Shown: positions 24,346 to 34,096, numbered from the stretch's first letter. The stretch is 64,000 nt of DNA from Microcystis aeruginosa Ma_MB_S_20031200_S102 (GCA_007095845.1 SFBI01000082.1:1-64000); one strand, 5' to 3'. The notes: a model not told the origin generated them from the sequence alone. Numbers and translations: made by a program.

Positions 24346-27039
24346 ATGACTACTACTCTTGAAAGCTTACAGGAATTTATTGATTTTTGTCAACAGCATA
24401 TTACTGGCAAAGAAAGGAAAGAAGCTCAGATTTTCCTAGACCGTTTCTTTCGAGCTTTTGGTCATAAAGGTGCGTTAGAAGCGGGTGCAACCTATGAGGA
24501 GGCGATTACTAAAGGTAGCAAGAAAGGTAAAACCGGATTTGCTGATTTAGTTTGGAAACCTCGTGTTTTAATTGAAATGAAAAAGCGAGGAGAAGATTTA
24601 AGTAAACACTATCCCCAAGCTTTTGAATACTGGAGTCGATTAGTTCCCAATCGCCCTCGTTATGTCTTATTATGTAATTTTGATCAGTTCTGGATTTTTG
24701 ATTTTGATCTTCAAATAGATGAACCGGTAGATCGAGTAAATCTCAACGATTTAAAAAACCGGGTGAGTGCCTTCAATTTTATGGAAGTAGGGAATCGTAC
24801 CCCTATCTTTCAGAATAATCAAGTTGAGATTACAGAAACGGCAGCGCGGCGGATGGGTGAGTTGTTTCAACTGTTAAAAAAACGCGGTCAGAAAAGCGGT
24901 TTTGATGAGTTGACGGCGCAGCGATTTATTTTACAGTGTGTCTTGGCAATGTTTGCGGAGGATCGAGGATTGTTACCCAGAGATTTATTTATTTCTTGTG
25001 TACAAGAATGTCTAAATGGTGGCAATTCCTATGATGTTTTGGGGGGATTATTTCAACAGATGAACCAACCCGGAATTACTCCTGCTGGTAAATATCAGGG
25101 AGTGGATTATTTTAATGGGGGACTGTTTAGTATAATTCATCCAATTGAATTAACTGATAAAGAATTAGAATTTCTGGATGTGGCGGCGCGTCAGGATTGG
25201 AGTAAGATCCGTCCTGCAATTTTTGGTAATATTTTTGAGGGGACAGCTAATGCTGAAGAACGTCATACTTACGGGATGCACTTTACCTCAGAAGCGGATA
25301 TTATGAAAATTGTTCGCCCAACTATTAGCCGTTACTGGGAGGAAAAAATTGAGCAAGCTGGGACGATTGGGGAGTTAAATACACTTCAGTTAGAATTACA
25401 GCAGTATAAGGTACTTGATCCTGCTTGCGGTTCGGGTAATTTTCTCTATGTTGCCTATCAAGAATTAAAGCGCATTGAACAGTTATTAATTGAAAAAATT
25501 GCTGAACGTCGTCGTTCTGCTAGTGACCAATTACAGATTAGTTTTGTTACACCTAAACAGTTTTATGGAATGGATATTAATCCTTTTGCTGTAGAATTAG
25601 CGCGGGTGACTTTAATGATTGCCCGGAAGGTGGCGATTGATAAGTTTAATTTGACGGAAGCTTCTTTACCTTTGGATACTTTGGATAGTAATATTATCTG
25701 TGCTGATGCTTTGTTTACCGATTGGCAAAAAGCGGACGCAATTATCGGTAATCCTCCATTTTTAGGAGGTAAAAAGTTAAGGACAGAACTAGGAGATGAG
25801 TATGCAGAAAGAATTTATCAAAAATTTCCTGATGTTCAAGGACAACCTGATTTTTGTGTTTTTTGGTTTAGAAAAGCTGCGGAAAATCTTGGAGAATTAG
25901 GAAGAGCCGGTTTAGTTGGTACTAATTCAATATCACAAGTTTCTGGGAGAAAAGCAAGCTTAGATTATGTGGTTAAGCAAGGTGGATTTATACATGAAGC
26001 GATTTCAACTCAGCCTTGGTCTGGTCAAGCTAATGTTCATGTTAGTATTGTTAATTGGAGTAAAGAAAGACCGAAAGAATTATTTCTAGATAATTTGTCA
26101 GTTAATTTATTATCTACTGCATTGAAATCTGAAGTATCAGTAGATACTGCTGAAAAAATAAAAGTCAATAATAATTTCTCTTTTCAAGCTTGTGAATTAG
26201 CAGGAAAAGGATTTGTCATAACGGAAGAAGAAGCTAATAAATGGATTGAGTTAGATCATAAAAATCAACAAGTTGTCAAACCCATGTTAGATGGAAAAAA
26301 TTTAATTAATCTTTTTGAACAAAAGAGTTGGGTTATTGATTTTAATAATATGGCTCTTGAGGAAGCTGCTGAATATATCTTACCTTTTACAAGAGTAAAA
26401 GAAAGAGTTAAACCAGAAAGGGATAATAATAAGCGCAATACACGGCGATTAAATTGGTGGAGATATGGTGAAACAAGACCAGCAATGAGAAAAGCTTTAG
26501 CAGTCCTAGCTTGCTATTTTGCCATCCCCAAAATCGCTAAATATATTGTTTTTTCTCCGGTTGATGTGTCCATACTTCCCTGTGAAGCAAATATGGTAAT
26601 AGCCTCCGATGATTTCTACATTCTAGGAATTCTCAACTCAAAAATACATCGCCTCTGGGTAAAAGCTCAAAGTTCAACTCTTAAAGGCGATACTCGCTAC
26701 ACTAATACAACCTGTTTTGAAACCTTCCCTTTTCCGCAGAAACCTTCACAAGAACTTGTCAAAAAAATCCGTCAAACCGCCGGCGAATTACACGAATACC
26801 GCAGCCAACAGATGGAAAAAAAACAATGGGGAATCACCAAACTATATAACCAATTCTTTAACGAACCCAGTAGCCAACTGTATCAACTCCATCAGAAATT
26901 AGATAAGCTAGTAATGGAGGCATATCACTTCCAAGCTGATGAAGATATTTTAGAGAAATTATTAACCTTAAACTTGGAATTAGCAGAAAAAGAGAAGCGA
27001 GGAGAAACCGTCATCGGTCCCTGGTCCCCTTACTCTTAG
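24346..27039 (+). CDS. MmeI-like (type IIL) restriction-modification enzyme
   Basis: An 897-residue single-chain restriction-modification protein. The N-terminal nuclease has the MmeI-type site D67-x9-E77-x-K79 in GFADLVWKPRVLIEMKK. A helical connector (about 150-330, including AMFAEDRGLLPRDLF and FNGGLFSI) leads to a gamma-class adenine methyltransferase with SAM motif DPACGSGNFLYVA (about 358), FYGMDINPFAVELARVTLMI, and catalytic NPPF (about 468). A target-recognition region (about 640-800) and helical C-terminus follow. Length and order match MmeI (about 919 residues), whose members cut about 20 bases from the site and methylate one strand. No truncation or missing residue seen, so it is probably active. 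Confidence 0.88.
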   Translation: MTTTLESLQEFIDFCQQHITGKERKEAQIFLDRFFRAFGHKGALEAGATYEEAITKGSKKGKTGFADLVWKPRVLIEMKKRGEDLSKHYPQAFEYWSRLVPNRPRYVLLCNFDQFWIFDFDLQIDEPVDRVNLNDLKNRVSAFNFMEVGNRTPIFQNNQVEITETAARRMGELFQLLKKRGQKSGFDELTAQRFILQCVLAMFAEDRGLLPRDLFISCVQECLNGGNSYDVLGGLFQQMNQPGITPAGKYQGVDYFNGGLFSIIHPIELTDKELEFLDVAARQDWSKIRPAIFGNIFEGTANAEERHTYGMHFTSEADIMKIVRPTISRYWEEKIEQAGTIGELNTLQLELQQYKVLDPACGSGNFLYVAYQELKRIEQLLIEKIAERRRSASDQLQISFVTPKQFYGMDINPFAVELARVTLMIARKVAIDKFNLTEASLPLDTLDSNIICADALFTDWQKADAIIGNPPFLGGKKLRTELGDEYAERIYQKFPDVQGQPDFCVFWFRKAAENLGELGRAGLVGTNSISQVSGRKASLDYVVKQGGFIHEAISTQPWSGQANVHVSIVNWSKERPKELFLDNLSVNLLSTALKSEVSVDTAEKIKVNNNFSFQACELAGKGFVITEEEANKWIELDHKNQQVVKPMLDGKNLINLFEQKSWVIDFNNMALEEAAEYILPFTRVKERVKPERDNNKRNTRRLNWWRYGETRPAMRKALAVLACYFAIPKIAKYIVFSPVDVSILPCEANMVIASDDFYILGILNSKIHRLWVKAQSSTLKGDTRYTNTTCFETFPFPQKPSQELVKKIRQTAGELHEYRSQQMEKKQWGITKLYNQFFNEPSSQLYQLHQKLDKLVMEAYHFQADEDILEKLLTLNLELAEKEKRGETVIGPWSPYS

Positions 27040-27051
27040 TGAGTAACGCAC

Positions 27052-27084
27052 AGAAAACGGGTTTCTCCGAGAAACCCGTTTTCT
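27052..27084. repeat. 33-bp palindrome, copy 2 (between convergent genes)
   Basis: AGAAAACGGGTTTCTC-C-GAGAAACCCGTTTTCT, preceded by GTAACGCAC. Copy 3 at 28884-28916 has the same GTAACGCAC flank in inverse orientation, so the mobile unit extends beyond the palindrome. This copy separates the convergent MmeI-like and ATPase-like genes and overlaps the latter's stop codon, and could work as a bidirectional terminator. Confidence 0.85.
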
Positions 27085-28573
27085 AAGGGGTTAGTTTCAG
27101 GGAGCGCAGGCTGTTCAGTTCTGCGAGGATGGCTGAACTGCCGTTGATTGCGGCGGCTGCCACCGGGTTGAGTCCCCAAAATGCCCCGACTGCCACCGCT
27201 AACAGGTTGGGCAGAGTAGCGATCGCCAAACTCCCGTAGGCAGTGGCAAGGGTATGCCGCGCCAGGGCAAAGGTGTAGCCAAGGGGCTGGAGATCTTGGC
27301 TGTGCAAGATGACATCTGCGGCCGCTTCCAAATCCCCTCTCCCTAGAGAAATGACCACCTGATCCTCCTGGGCAGCCAAGCAATCACTACCACTGTCGGT
27401 TATCCAAGCCACCCGCTTACCTTGGCGGCGCAACTGTTCTTGGAGTCCCTCAACAGCAGCCCCATCGGTGGCGAAGTGGATGCACTCGGAAGGGATGCCC
27501 CAACTCACCGGCAGCTCCGGGGTAATCAAGTCCTGGAAACTTTCGCGAGTAAAGACCAGAGTATCCACCTGAGCCAGCTTTTCCAGTACCCTAGCATTGC
27601 GGATGTAAACGCCTTGTCGCGCTGCCGCCGTCAGGGACGAAACCACTGCCAAGGGAGTAACACCCCGCAGAGAAACCCCGATGTCGAGGGGTAACAGCGC
27701 ACTCGCCCGCCCCAAGTCTCCCGTCAGCATTGCCCAAGTGCCACTCAGGAACAAAGTGGGTAGGATCGCTCCTTGGGCGACGGGTTTGAGGTTCTGGAGT
27801 AGTTCGGTTTTTTCGACGGAATCTAGCCACCCTTCTCGATCTGCCTCGGGAACGGGAGCGAACCGCTGCCGGTCAGAGAGCCAGTGGATTTCTGCATCTT
27901 CTTGCTCGAACAGCAGGTATAGCTCGTCTTCTAACTGTTGGAGCTTGCTCTGACGCAGGCTCTCTCCCACTGCTGCCAGATTGAGGGCGAGTGCGCCGGC
28001 AATGTTGTTACCTTGAAGCAGTTGGTAGCTCAACCAGAGGGCATCGAGGCAGTCTATTGTCACTTGTCCCTGCTGGGTGAGGGCTTGGCCAACCCTCTGC
28101 CAGAGAGGAATTGAAGCCGCAAGGACAATTCCCCCCACAATCGAGAAGGGCAGTTCTAGGGGGGCAGCAGCGATCGCCACAGCTAGAGTTAAGGCTGGCA
28201 GCCCTAAAGTTGGCCAAGTCCCCTGATTTCTAGCCCCGACTTTCTCCCTTGGCTCTAGCTCTCTTTCCCGGCCGGCTGCTGGGATGGCCGCTTGCAAGTA
28301 ATCTAGGATGGCCTTTGCTGACAACACTTCCGCCGGGTAGGAGACAATCAGGGAGCAGGCTGCGGCATTGATGCGGCTCTCGCTGATGGCAGTGGTTCTC
28401 AGCAGCGATCGCTGTAAGCGTCTGGCAAATTCGTCATCCCAATTGAGGCGGGGAATGCGAATTCGCAGCCGTCCCGGAATTTGATGGGCGACTTGCCAAT
28501 CTACCCACTCAGGGGGTGCTGGGGAATTTTCTGCCGCTTGAACTGGTGCGGGAATCAGGGTTGTTGTCGTCAT
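27083..28573 (-). CDS. Degenerate P-type ATPase with HMA-like domain, catalytic residues lost
   Basis: A 496-residue membrane protein. An HMA-like domain with HQIPGRLRIRIPRL (residues 30-43) and no CxxC is followed by two spans (about 122-158), a soluble part, more spans (about 265-315) and a region that aligns with P1B ATPases: GVYIRNARVLEKLAQVDTLV replaces the GILIKGG..LE..VDTVVFDKTGT segment, but the phosphorylation site DKTGT is TRESF (342-346), and GDGIND is TDSGSD (391-396). There is no CPC; the position reads ALLPLDIG. The end (ADVILHSQDL, then two spans) aligns with the usual C-terminus. It is thus a pseudo-ATPase that cannot be phosphorylated at the normal Asp. It is coupled to a micro-protein gene upstream (28570-28716). 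Confidence 0.8.
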   Translation of the reverse strand: MTTTTLIPAPVQAAENSPAPPEWVDWQVAHQIPGRLRIRIPRLNWDDEFARRLQRSLLRTTAISESRINAAACSLIVSYPAEVLSAKAILDYLQAAIPAAGRERELEPREKVGARNQGTWPTLGLPALTLAVAIAAAPLELPFSIVGGIVLAASIPLWQRVGQALTQQGQVTIDCLDALWLSYQLLQGNNIAGALALNLAAVGESLRQSKLQQLEDELYLLFEQEDAEIHWLSDRQRFAPVPEADREGWLDSVEKTELLQNLKPVAQGAILPTLFLSGTWAMLTGDLGRASALLPLDIGVSLRGVTPLAVVSSLTAAARQGVYIRNARVLEKLAQVDTLVFTRESFQDLITPELPVSWGIPSECIHFATDGAAVEGLQEQLRRQGKRVAWITDSGSDCLAAQEDQVVISLGRGDLEAAADVILHSQDLQPLGYTFALARHTLATAYGSLAIATLPNLLAVAVGAFWGLNPVAAAAINGSSAILAELNSLRSLKLTP

Positions 28574-28716
28574 GGTGAGGTGATTCGAGAGGGGCTACCG
28601 ACTAGCAGCGGGACGAACAAGACATTCAACAGCAGGCTGACAGCAGCGATGTAGATGATACCAGTTTTCGACTTCCATCTAAAAATCGAAAGAAAAGTAT
28701 TCCCCGAATATACCAT
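28570..28716 (-). CDS. 48-residue single-span membrane micro-protein, coupled to the pseudo-ATPase
   Basis: An ATG at 28716 opens a 48-codon frame: MVYSGNTFLSIFRWKSKTGI, then a hydrophobic segment IYIAAVSLLLNVLFVPLLVG and the tail SPSRITSP. The segment has the look of one membrane helix with positive residues (RWKSK) before it. The TGA stop overlaps the ATG of the pseudo-ATPase gene (ATGA), which is strong evidence for translational coupling and hence for a real gene. It is too short for ordinary gene calling. I do not recognise a family. A possible role is as a small subunit or assembly factor for the downstream membrane protein. Confidence 0.6.
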   Translation of the reverse strand: MVYSGNTFLSIFRWKSKTGIIYIAAVSLLLNVLFVPLLVGSPSRITSP

Positions 28717-28835
28717 AAAAAATTATGCAAGAAGTGCATTCAGCTAATCTAAGGATAGGCGGTTAAAATGTGTCTTGGCTTAATGGCAATTCTTTAAACA
28801 CAAACTACCTATCAGATTTTGGAAAATTGCCATAA

Positions 28836-28940
28836 TACTAAATCTGGTTATTAAAGACTGATTATTTATTCCCCTTTTTGAGTAGAAAACGGGTTTCTCG
28901 GAGAAACCCGTTTTCTGTGCGTTACTCAACGGATTTAGTA
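28836..28940. mobile_element. MITE (TACTAAATCTGG family), copy B, carrying palindrome copy 3
   Basis: It runs from TACTAAATCTGGTTATTAAA to TACTCAACGGATTTAGTA. Compared with copy A (24225) and C (35812), the middle is replaced by the 33-bp palindrome AGAAAACGGGTTTCTC-G-GAGAAACCCGTTTTCT (28884-28916) and its GTGCGTTAC flank. A second example of one small element inside another. It lies downstream of narB. Confidence 0.8.
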
Positions 28941-28980
28941 TAACAAAAGTAACAATAACTAAAGGGAAAGCCAAATTTGA

Positions 28981-31203
28981 TTAGGGAGTTGCCAGAAATT
29001 GACCGAGAGATAATTCGGCATTAACTAAAGACTTCAACGGGATTAATTTGACAGCACAAGCTTTTAATTCCGGTTGCAGGGAAATCGGACAAGCGGCCGG
29101 ATGGGTGAGACTATTGGCCTCAGAATTTTCTGCCCATAGGGCCCCCCAGTGCATCGGCACAAAGACACAATTAGGAGCAATTGCTTTGGTAATTAAAGCG
29201 GGAAAACGGGCAGAACCGCGACGAGAACGCACCTCCACCCATTCCCCAGCTTCTATGCCCAATTTTGCCGCATCTTGGGGATGAATTTCTATAAAAGGTG
29301 CGGGGTGCATTTTGACAATTTTCTCGATGCGGCCGGTGCGAGTTTGGGTGTGCCAGTGACCGTACAAACGCCCCACGGTCAACACTAGGGGATAATCATC
29401 GTCCGGGGGTTCCGCTAGACCTTTACTGTGGTAGGCAGCGAAAACAGCACGACCATCAGCAGTATTAAATTTACCATCGGTATAAAGGCGTTTTGCGGCT
29501 GTTTTTGGGCTTTTATCGTCATCTTTAACTAAATTACCCAGTAATTCCCCGGAATTAGCGGTTTTAGGGGCGGAAATTTCATCGATGGAATTGGGCCACG
29601 GTCGGGGAGTCTCGGCCAGGCGATCATAATTAATCGCCGTCATATCACAAGGACGTTTATAGGTCAAGCCGGCAAACTCGGAATATACCTCGGCCGAATC
29701 CTGAAAATTAAATTGTGCCTGAAAACCCAAACGGCGACCAACTTCGGCAAAAATTTGCCAGTCGGCCCTAGCTTGACCGACGGGAGGGCGAAAAGCCTTA
29801 TTTAACGTGACCATGCGCTCAGAATTGGTCATTGTTCCCGTTTTTTCGCCCCATTGGGCCGCTGGCAGCAATAAATGAGCATAGGCGCTGGTTTCTGTGG
29901 GATAGTAGGCATCCTGATAGATAGTAAAAGGTGATTTTAACAGGGCCGCCTTGGTACGTTCTAGATCAGGCATACTAACAGCCGGATTAGTAGCGGCAAT
30001 CCAAAGAAGTTTGACATCTCCCGTCTCTAAACCAGTAATCATACTCCAAGCGTCGCGACCGGGGACGGGAGAAATCCGACCAGCAGGTAAACCCCAAGCT
30101 TGTTCCACTTCGGCCCGGTGTTGGGGATTTTTGACGGAACGATAACCGGGGAGAAGATGGCAGAGGCCGCCGGCTTCCCGTCCTCCCATGGCGTTAGGTT
30201 GTCCGGTTAGGGAAAAAGGACCAGCCCCCGGTTTACCGATATTAGCCGTCATTAGGTGTAAATTAATTAAAGTGCGGGCTTTGGCCGTGCCTTCGCTGGA
30301 TTGATTGATACCCATTGACCAGAGGGAAAGCACTCTTTTCGATTCGGCCCAGTAGCGGGCAGCCTTTTCTACATCCTCGATGGGGATACCGCATTTATGC
30401 GCGACGATTTCGGGGGGATAATGGCGGATAATTTCGGCGTATTTGGGGAAATCCTGGGTGCATTTATCGATAAAATAGGTATCGATCGCACCCCAATTCA
30501 GTAACAGGTGAGCAATACCGTTAAATAGGTCAATATCAGTCCCCGGGTTAATGGCGAGGTGGAGATTAGCGGCCTGGGCGGTTTTGGTGCTGCGGGGATC
30601 AACGACGATTAATTTCGCTTCTTTGTTACCTTTGAGATACTTGTGCAGACGGTTAAAGATGATGGGGTGACATTCGGCCGTATTTGTCCCCACCAGAAAG
30701 GCACAATCGGTTAATTCTAGGTCATCGTAACAGCAGGGGGGACCGTCGGATCCGAAACTGTCAACGTAAGCGGCCACGGCCGAGGACATACAAAGACGGG
30801 AATTAGCATCAAAGTTATTGACTCCCAGACAACCCTTGACCAGTTTTTGGGCGATGTAGTAATCTTCGGTGTGAAATTGTCCCGAACCGTATAGACAGAT
30901 ACTTTCCTTTTCCCCCTGAGCGATTAGAGTTTGGATACGGTTAACGATGCGATCGAATGCCTCTTCCCAAGTACAAGGACGAAATTGCTCTTGGAGAGAA
31001 TCTCGGATCATCGGGGTTTTGATGCGATTTTTATCGATTGATTCCGCTACAGTGGCCCCTTTAACACAGATCATACCTTGACTGGAGGGGTGGGACTTGT
31101 CCCCAAAGACTTTCGCTGCTTGTCCGGCCGACGCGGGGGGGGTGACTGTCAAACCACAACCTACTCCACAGTAAGGACATTGGGTTTTTGTAGATTCAGT
31201 CAT
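28981..31203 (-). CDS. narB: Assimilatory nitrate reductase, ferredoxin-dependent
   Basis: A 740-residue molybdopterin oxidoreductase. An N-terminal 4Fe-4S site (CPYCGVGCG, with a fourth Cys in GMICVKG) is followed by the bis-MGD enzyme body, including [19 protein letters not shown] and the C-terminal cofactor domain [19 protein letters not shown]. It reduces nitrate to nitrite with electrons from ferredoxin in the cytoplasm. Length and motifs match cyanobacterial NarB. No nirA or nrt transporter gene is adjacent, so the usual nirA-nrtABCD-narB operon is dispersed here. An NtcA-like box lies 73 bp upstream of the start. All visible cofactor ligands are intact. Confidence 0.95.
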   Translation of the reverse strand: MTESTKTQCPYCGVGCGLTVTPPASAGQAAKVFGDKSHPSSQGMICVKGATVAESIDKNRIKTPMIRDSLQEQFRPCTWEEAFDRIVNRIQTLIAQGEKESICLYGSGQFHTEDYYIAQKLVKGCLGVNNFDANSRLCMSSAVAAYVDSFGSDGPPCCYDDLELTDCAFLVGTNTAECHPIIFNRLHKYLKGNKEAKLIVVDPRSTKTAQAANLHLAINPGTDIDLFNGIAHLLLNWGAIDTYFIDKCTQDFPKYAEIIRHYPPEIVAHKCGIPIEDVEKAARYWAESKRVLSLWSMGINQSSEGTAKARTLINLHLMTANIGKPGAGPFSLTGQPNAMGGREAGGLCHLLPGYRSVKNPQHRAEVEQAWGLPAGRISPVPGRDAWSMITGLETGDVKLLWIAATNPAVSMPDLERTKAALLKSPFTIYQDAYYPTETSAYAHLLLPAAQWGEKTGTMTNSERMVTLNKAFRPPVGQARADWQIFAEVGRRLGFQAQFNFQDSAEVYSEFAGLTYKRPCDMTAINYDRLAETPRPWPNSIDEISAPKTANSGELLGNLVKDDDKSPKTAAKRLYTDGKFNTADGRAVFAAYHSKGLAEPPDDDYPLVLTVGRLYGHWHTQTRTGRIEKIVKMHPAPFIEIHPQDAAKLGIEAGEWVEVRSRRGSARFPALITKAIAPNCVFVPMHWGALWAENSEANSLTHPAACPISLQPELKACAVKLIPLKSLVNAELSLGQFLATP

Positions 31204-31275
31204 AAGCAGTGGGTCTGATTGGTGGCGCTATCTTTGGGCATACTAAGATAGTCCGCAGATTTTCTCGGCCAAATT

Positions 31276-31289
31276 GTAGTTATTAATAC
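31276..31289 (-). promoter_or_regulatory. NtcA-binding site upstream of narB
   Basis: The sequence GTAGTTATTAATAC fits the NtcA consensus GTA-N8-TAC exactly. On the minus strand it is followed 25 bp later by TATCTT (31245-31250), a TAN3T-type -10 box; the usual distance is about 20-24. This fits a nitrogen-regulated, NtcA-activated class II promoter for narB, which is the known regulation in cyanobacteria. Confidence 0.7.
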
Positions 31290-31445
31290 AATTTATTACA
31301 GGCCTTAGCTAAATTGCCATTTTCGTGATGCAAATCGCGCATTACAACTGGCTAGATAAAAAGCATACACTTGTTCTCGTGTTGAAAAAGAATCGGCATA
31401 GGATAATAGTAGTCTCTAGGGTGCGGAAAAAGTTTTCAGCCAGTC

Positions 31446-33410
31446 ATGACCTACGAACCTCTACATCATAAGTATCGTCCCCAAACCTTTGCCGATTTGG
31501 TGGGACAATCAGCGATCGCCACTACCCTGAGTAATGCCTTAATCAGTGAGCGAATCGCTCCTGCATACCTATTTACTGGACCCAGAGGCACGGGGAAAAC
31601 CTCCTCGGCGCGAATTTTAGCCAAATCCCTCAACTGTCTGTCTAGTGACCATCCGACACCGATTCCCTGCGGTAAGTGTTCCGTCTGTCAAGCGATCGCC
31701 AATGGTTCCGCTTTAGACGTGATCGAAATTGATGCCGCTAGTAATACCGGTGTGGATAACATTCGGGAAATTATCGAGCGATCGCAATTTGCCCCCGTCC
31801 AATGTCGTTATAAAGTCTATGTCATCGATGAATGCCATATGCTCAGTACGGCGGCCTTTAATGCTTTGCTGAAAACTCTGGAAGAACCACCAGATCGAGT
31901 GATTTTTGTGCTTGCTACCACTGATCCTCAGCGTGTCTTGCCTACCATCATCTCCCGTTGTCAACGCTTTGATTATCGCCGTATTGCTCTTGATGCGATG
32001 GTGGCACACCTGCAAAAAATCGCCCAAATAGAAGCGATCGATATTAACCTAGAAGCATTAACCCTTGTGGCTCAGATCGCTAACGGTGGTTTACGCGATG
32101 CCGAAAGTCTTCTTGATCAATTAAGTTTACTCGCAGGAACGATTACGGCCGAGCGAGTCTGGGATTTAGTCGGTGCAGTCCCCGAAAGAGACCTTTTAAC
32201 CCTGCTTAAAGTCATTCATAGCAATATTCCCGATCAAGTTATCGAACAATGTCGCCATCTGATGAATCGCGGTAAGGAACCTTTAATCGTCCTGCAAAAT
32301 CTAGCGGGATTCTATTTAAACCTACTTTTAGCTAAAACCGCTCCTAATCGTCCAGAAATGGTCGCTGTCACTGCTCCCACTTGGCAGGATTTGTGTACGG
32401 AAGCGCGTACTTGGTCTTTAGAGGAAATTCTCCGCGGTCAACAACTGCTTAAAGACAGCGAAACGCAACTAAAAAACACCACTCAACCCCGTCTCTGGTT
32501 AGAAGTCACTCTATTAGGACTGTTACCGCAAGCACAGGTGATTCCGCTAGTTGCCACGGTAGCGCCTTCTCGTCCCCAAACCAGCACCGAGAGGCCCCCA
32601 GAAGTGATCACAGCACCGGCGCCGGTTAATGAACCGATCAAACCAGCAGTTATCACCCCGACAACTAGCGTCGCAGTGCCGCAAACTGAGGTTAAAACTG
32701 TTACCAGTGATGACAATCACGAACAAATTTGGCAGCAGGTTTTAGAAGTAATGGAACCCCCCACTACTCGCACTCTCCTACGTCAGCACGGTAGTCTTTT
32801 TAGCATGGAAGAATCGAGCGCTTATTTAAGTATATCTTCGGAACAATTATTAAAAATGGCCCGGCTACGATTGACTAATATTGAGTCAGCTTTCGAGGCA
32901 GCTTTTCAGCGCCGGATTAAAGTTCATTTACAGGTAGGTTCCGCTACTGCTGCCATAACTGCGGAAGTTTCCCAATCCCCAGCAGCTAAGATACTACCAC
33001 CACCTGAAACCGCAGCAACCCCACCAATAACCCCCGAAAATAAAGTTGTGACTGTGGTGAATATTCCCCCGGTCAAAGAAGCAATTATCGAGAAAAAAGA
33101 AGCAAAAATCACTGCGTCAGGAAACCCCAAAACTCCTAGCACAGAACTACCTCAAAAAATCTTAAATTTTGATTCATCTTTAGAGACATTAGATCAAGAT
33201 GTCGATGTTAGCGAAATTTTGGCAGCCGCTCAAAAGTTAGCAAAATCTTTTGATGGTGAACTGGTCAATATGGGTTATTCGCTGCCAGAAAATTCGGCCG
33301 CAGAAACTAAAGTTAATAAGTCTCTGGAAAATATGACTATCGTGCGCGGGAGACCTGATGTTAACGAAATTTTAGATAGTTTGGAGGAGGACGAAGACCT
33401 TCCTTTTTAA
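31446..33410 (+). CDS. dnaX: DNA polymerase III subunits gamma/tau
   Basis: A 654-residue clamp-loader ATPase. The N-terminus YEPLHHKYRPQTFADLVGQ, Walker A GPRGTGKTSSAR (about 44-55), a four-Cys zinc site (CLSSD..., CGKCSVC), Walker B VYVIDECHM and sensor 1/arginine finger ISRCQRFDYR are all present. The C-terminal 290 residues are low-complexity and Pro/Thr/Val-rich with two folded-looking parts, ending in an acidic EEDEDLPF. No poly-A slippage site or intein is apparent. It loads the beta clamp with HolB (gene at 4852) and HolA. Divergent from narB with about 240 bp between. Confidence 0.93.
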   Translation: MTYEPLHHKYRPQTFADLVGQSAIATTLSNALISERIAPAYLFTGPRGTGKTSSARILAKSLNCLSSDHPTPIPCGKCSVCQAIANGSALDVIEIDAASNTGVDNIREIIERSQFAPVQCRYKVYVIDECHMLSTAAFNALLKTLEEPPDRVIFVLATTDPQRVLPTIISRCQRFDYRRIALDAMVAHLQKIAQIEAIDINLEALTLVAQIANGGLRDAESLLDQLSLLAGTITAERVWDLVGAVPERDLLTLLKVIHSNIPDQVIEQCRHLMNRGKEPLIVLQNLAGFYLNLLLAKTAPNRPEMVAVTAPTWQDLCTEARTWSLEEILRGQQLLKDSETQLKNTTQPRLWLEVTLLGLLPQAQVIPLVATVAPSRPQTSTERPPEVITAPAPVNEPIKPAVITPTTSVAVPQTEVKTVTSDDNHEQIWQQVLEVMEPPTTRTLLRQHGSLFSMEESSAYLSISSEQLLKMARLRLTNIESAFEAAFQRRIKVHLQVGSATAAITAEVSQSPAAKILPPPETAATPPITPENKVVTVVNIPPVKEAIIEKKEAKITASGNPKTPSTELPQKILNFDSSLETLDQDVDVSEILAAAQKLAKSFDGELVNMGYSLPENSAAETKVNKSLENMTIVRGRPDVNEILDSLEEDEDLPF

Positions 33411-33497
33411 GGCTATCCCAACGGCTTGTGCTAAACTAATAGAATATGCCATCTCTCAGGATTGGCTATTCTTGCTCAAATTCTAGCTACTAGACCT

Positions 33498-33821
33498 ATG
33501 ACACCCGAAACTAAGGCCAGAATCGATCAATTAATCCAGAATAACAAAGTTCTTGTGTTCATGAAGGGCAATAAATTAATGCCTCAGTGTGGTTTCTCCA
33601 ATAACGTCATACAAATTCTCAATATTCTGGGGGTTTCCTATGAAACTGTCGATATTCTGGAAGATGGGGAGTTAAGACAAGGAGTTAAGGAGTATTCCAA
33701 TTGGCCGACTATTCCCCAAGTCTATATCAACGGTGAATTTATCGGCGGTTCCGACATTATGATCGAACTCTATCAAAATGGGGAACTACAACAAATAGTC
33801 GAGTTAGCCTTAGCTTCCTAA
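33498..33821 (+). CDS. grxD: Monothiol glutaredoxin (Grx4/GrxD type, CGFS)
   Basis: A 107-residue glutaredoxin with the CGFS active site (in [10 protein letters not shown]), glutathione-binding [11 protein letters not shown] and GGSDIM. Monothiol CGFS glutaredoxins bind 2Fe-2S clusters with glutathione and function in cluster delivery; Synechocystis Slr1846 is of this class. I start at the ATG giving [10 protein letters not shown], since a TTG 12 codons upstream gives residues not found in the family. It follows dnaX by 87 bp on the same strand. All key residues present. Confidence 0.93.
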   Translation: MTPETKARIDQLIQNNKVLVFMKGNKLMPQCGFSNNVIQILNILGVSYETVDILEDGELRQGVKEYSNWPTIPQVYINGEFIGGSDIMIELYQNGELQQIVELALAS

Positions 33822-33868
33822 AAATTTTCTAGGTTAGGTTAGCTATCCTCGCCTAGTTTAAACCTAGC

Positions 33869-33900
33869 AATCAGTAATCAGTAATCAGTAATCAGTAATC
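33869..33900. repeat. CAGTAAT tandem heptamers
   Basis: CAATCAGTAATCAGTAATCA and one more unit: a 7-bp microsatellite (about four copies of CAGTAAT) after the glutaredoxin gene. Similar ATCAGT motifs flank the MITE near 16420-16700. Confidence 0.7.
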
Positions 33901-33923
33901 GATGAAAAGAAAAGGGTAATTTT

Positions 33924-34043
33924 CTACTTAATACGGTCCACATCTTTATAACAAGTGTCTAGCTTTCGAGCAACACTTTTAATCCTATCTTTAATTTCCT
34001 TAAGGAAAGATTCGAGGGAATAGATAAGGGTTTCTGCTGTCAT
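33924..34043 (-). CDS. Possible 39-residue helical protein
   Basis: An ATG at 34043 opens a 39-codon frame, MTAETLIYSLESFLKEIKDR followed by IKSVARKLDTCYKDVDRIK. It is strongly helical and charged, with AGGGG about 12 bp upstream. It could be a genuine small protein, or a fragment of a longer coiled-coil protein. No family recognised. The remaining gap (33822-34096) holds only the microsatellite. Confidence 0.3.
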   Translation of the reverse strand: MTAETLIYSLESFLKEIKDRIKSVARKLDTCYKDVDRIK

Positions 34044-34096
34044 TGTGGTTAACCCCTATCAATCGAGCGATAATGTAATTATCGATAAAAGTCCTC

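Noticed and set aside
27083..28573. Functional heavy-metal ATPase
   Set aside because: No DKTGT, no CPC, no GDGIND and no CxxC in the HMA-like domain.
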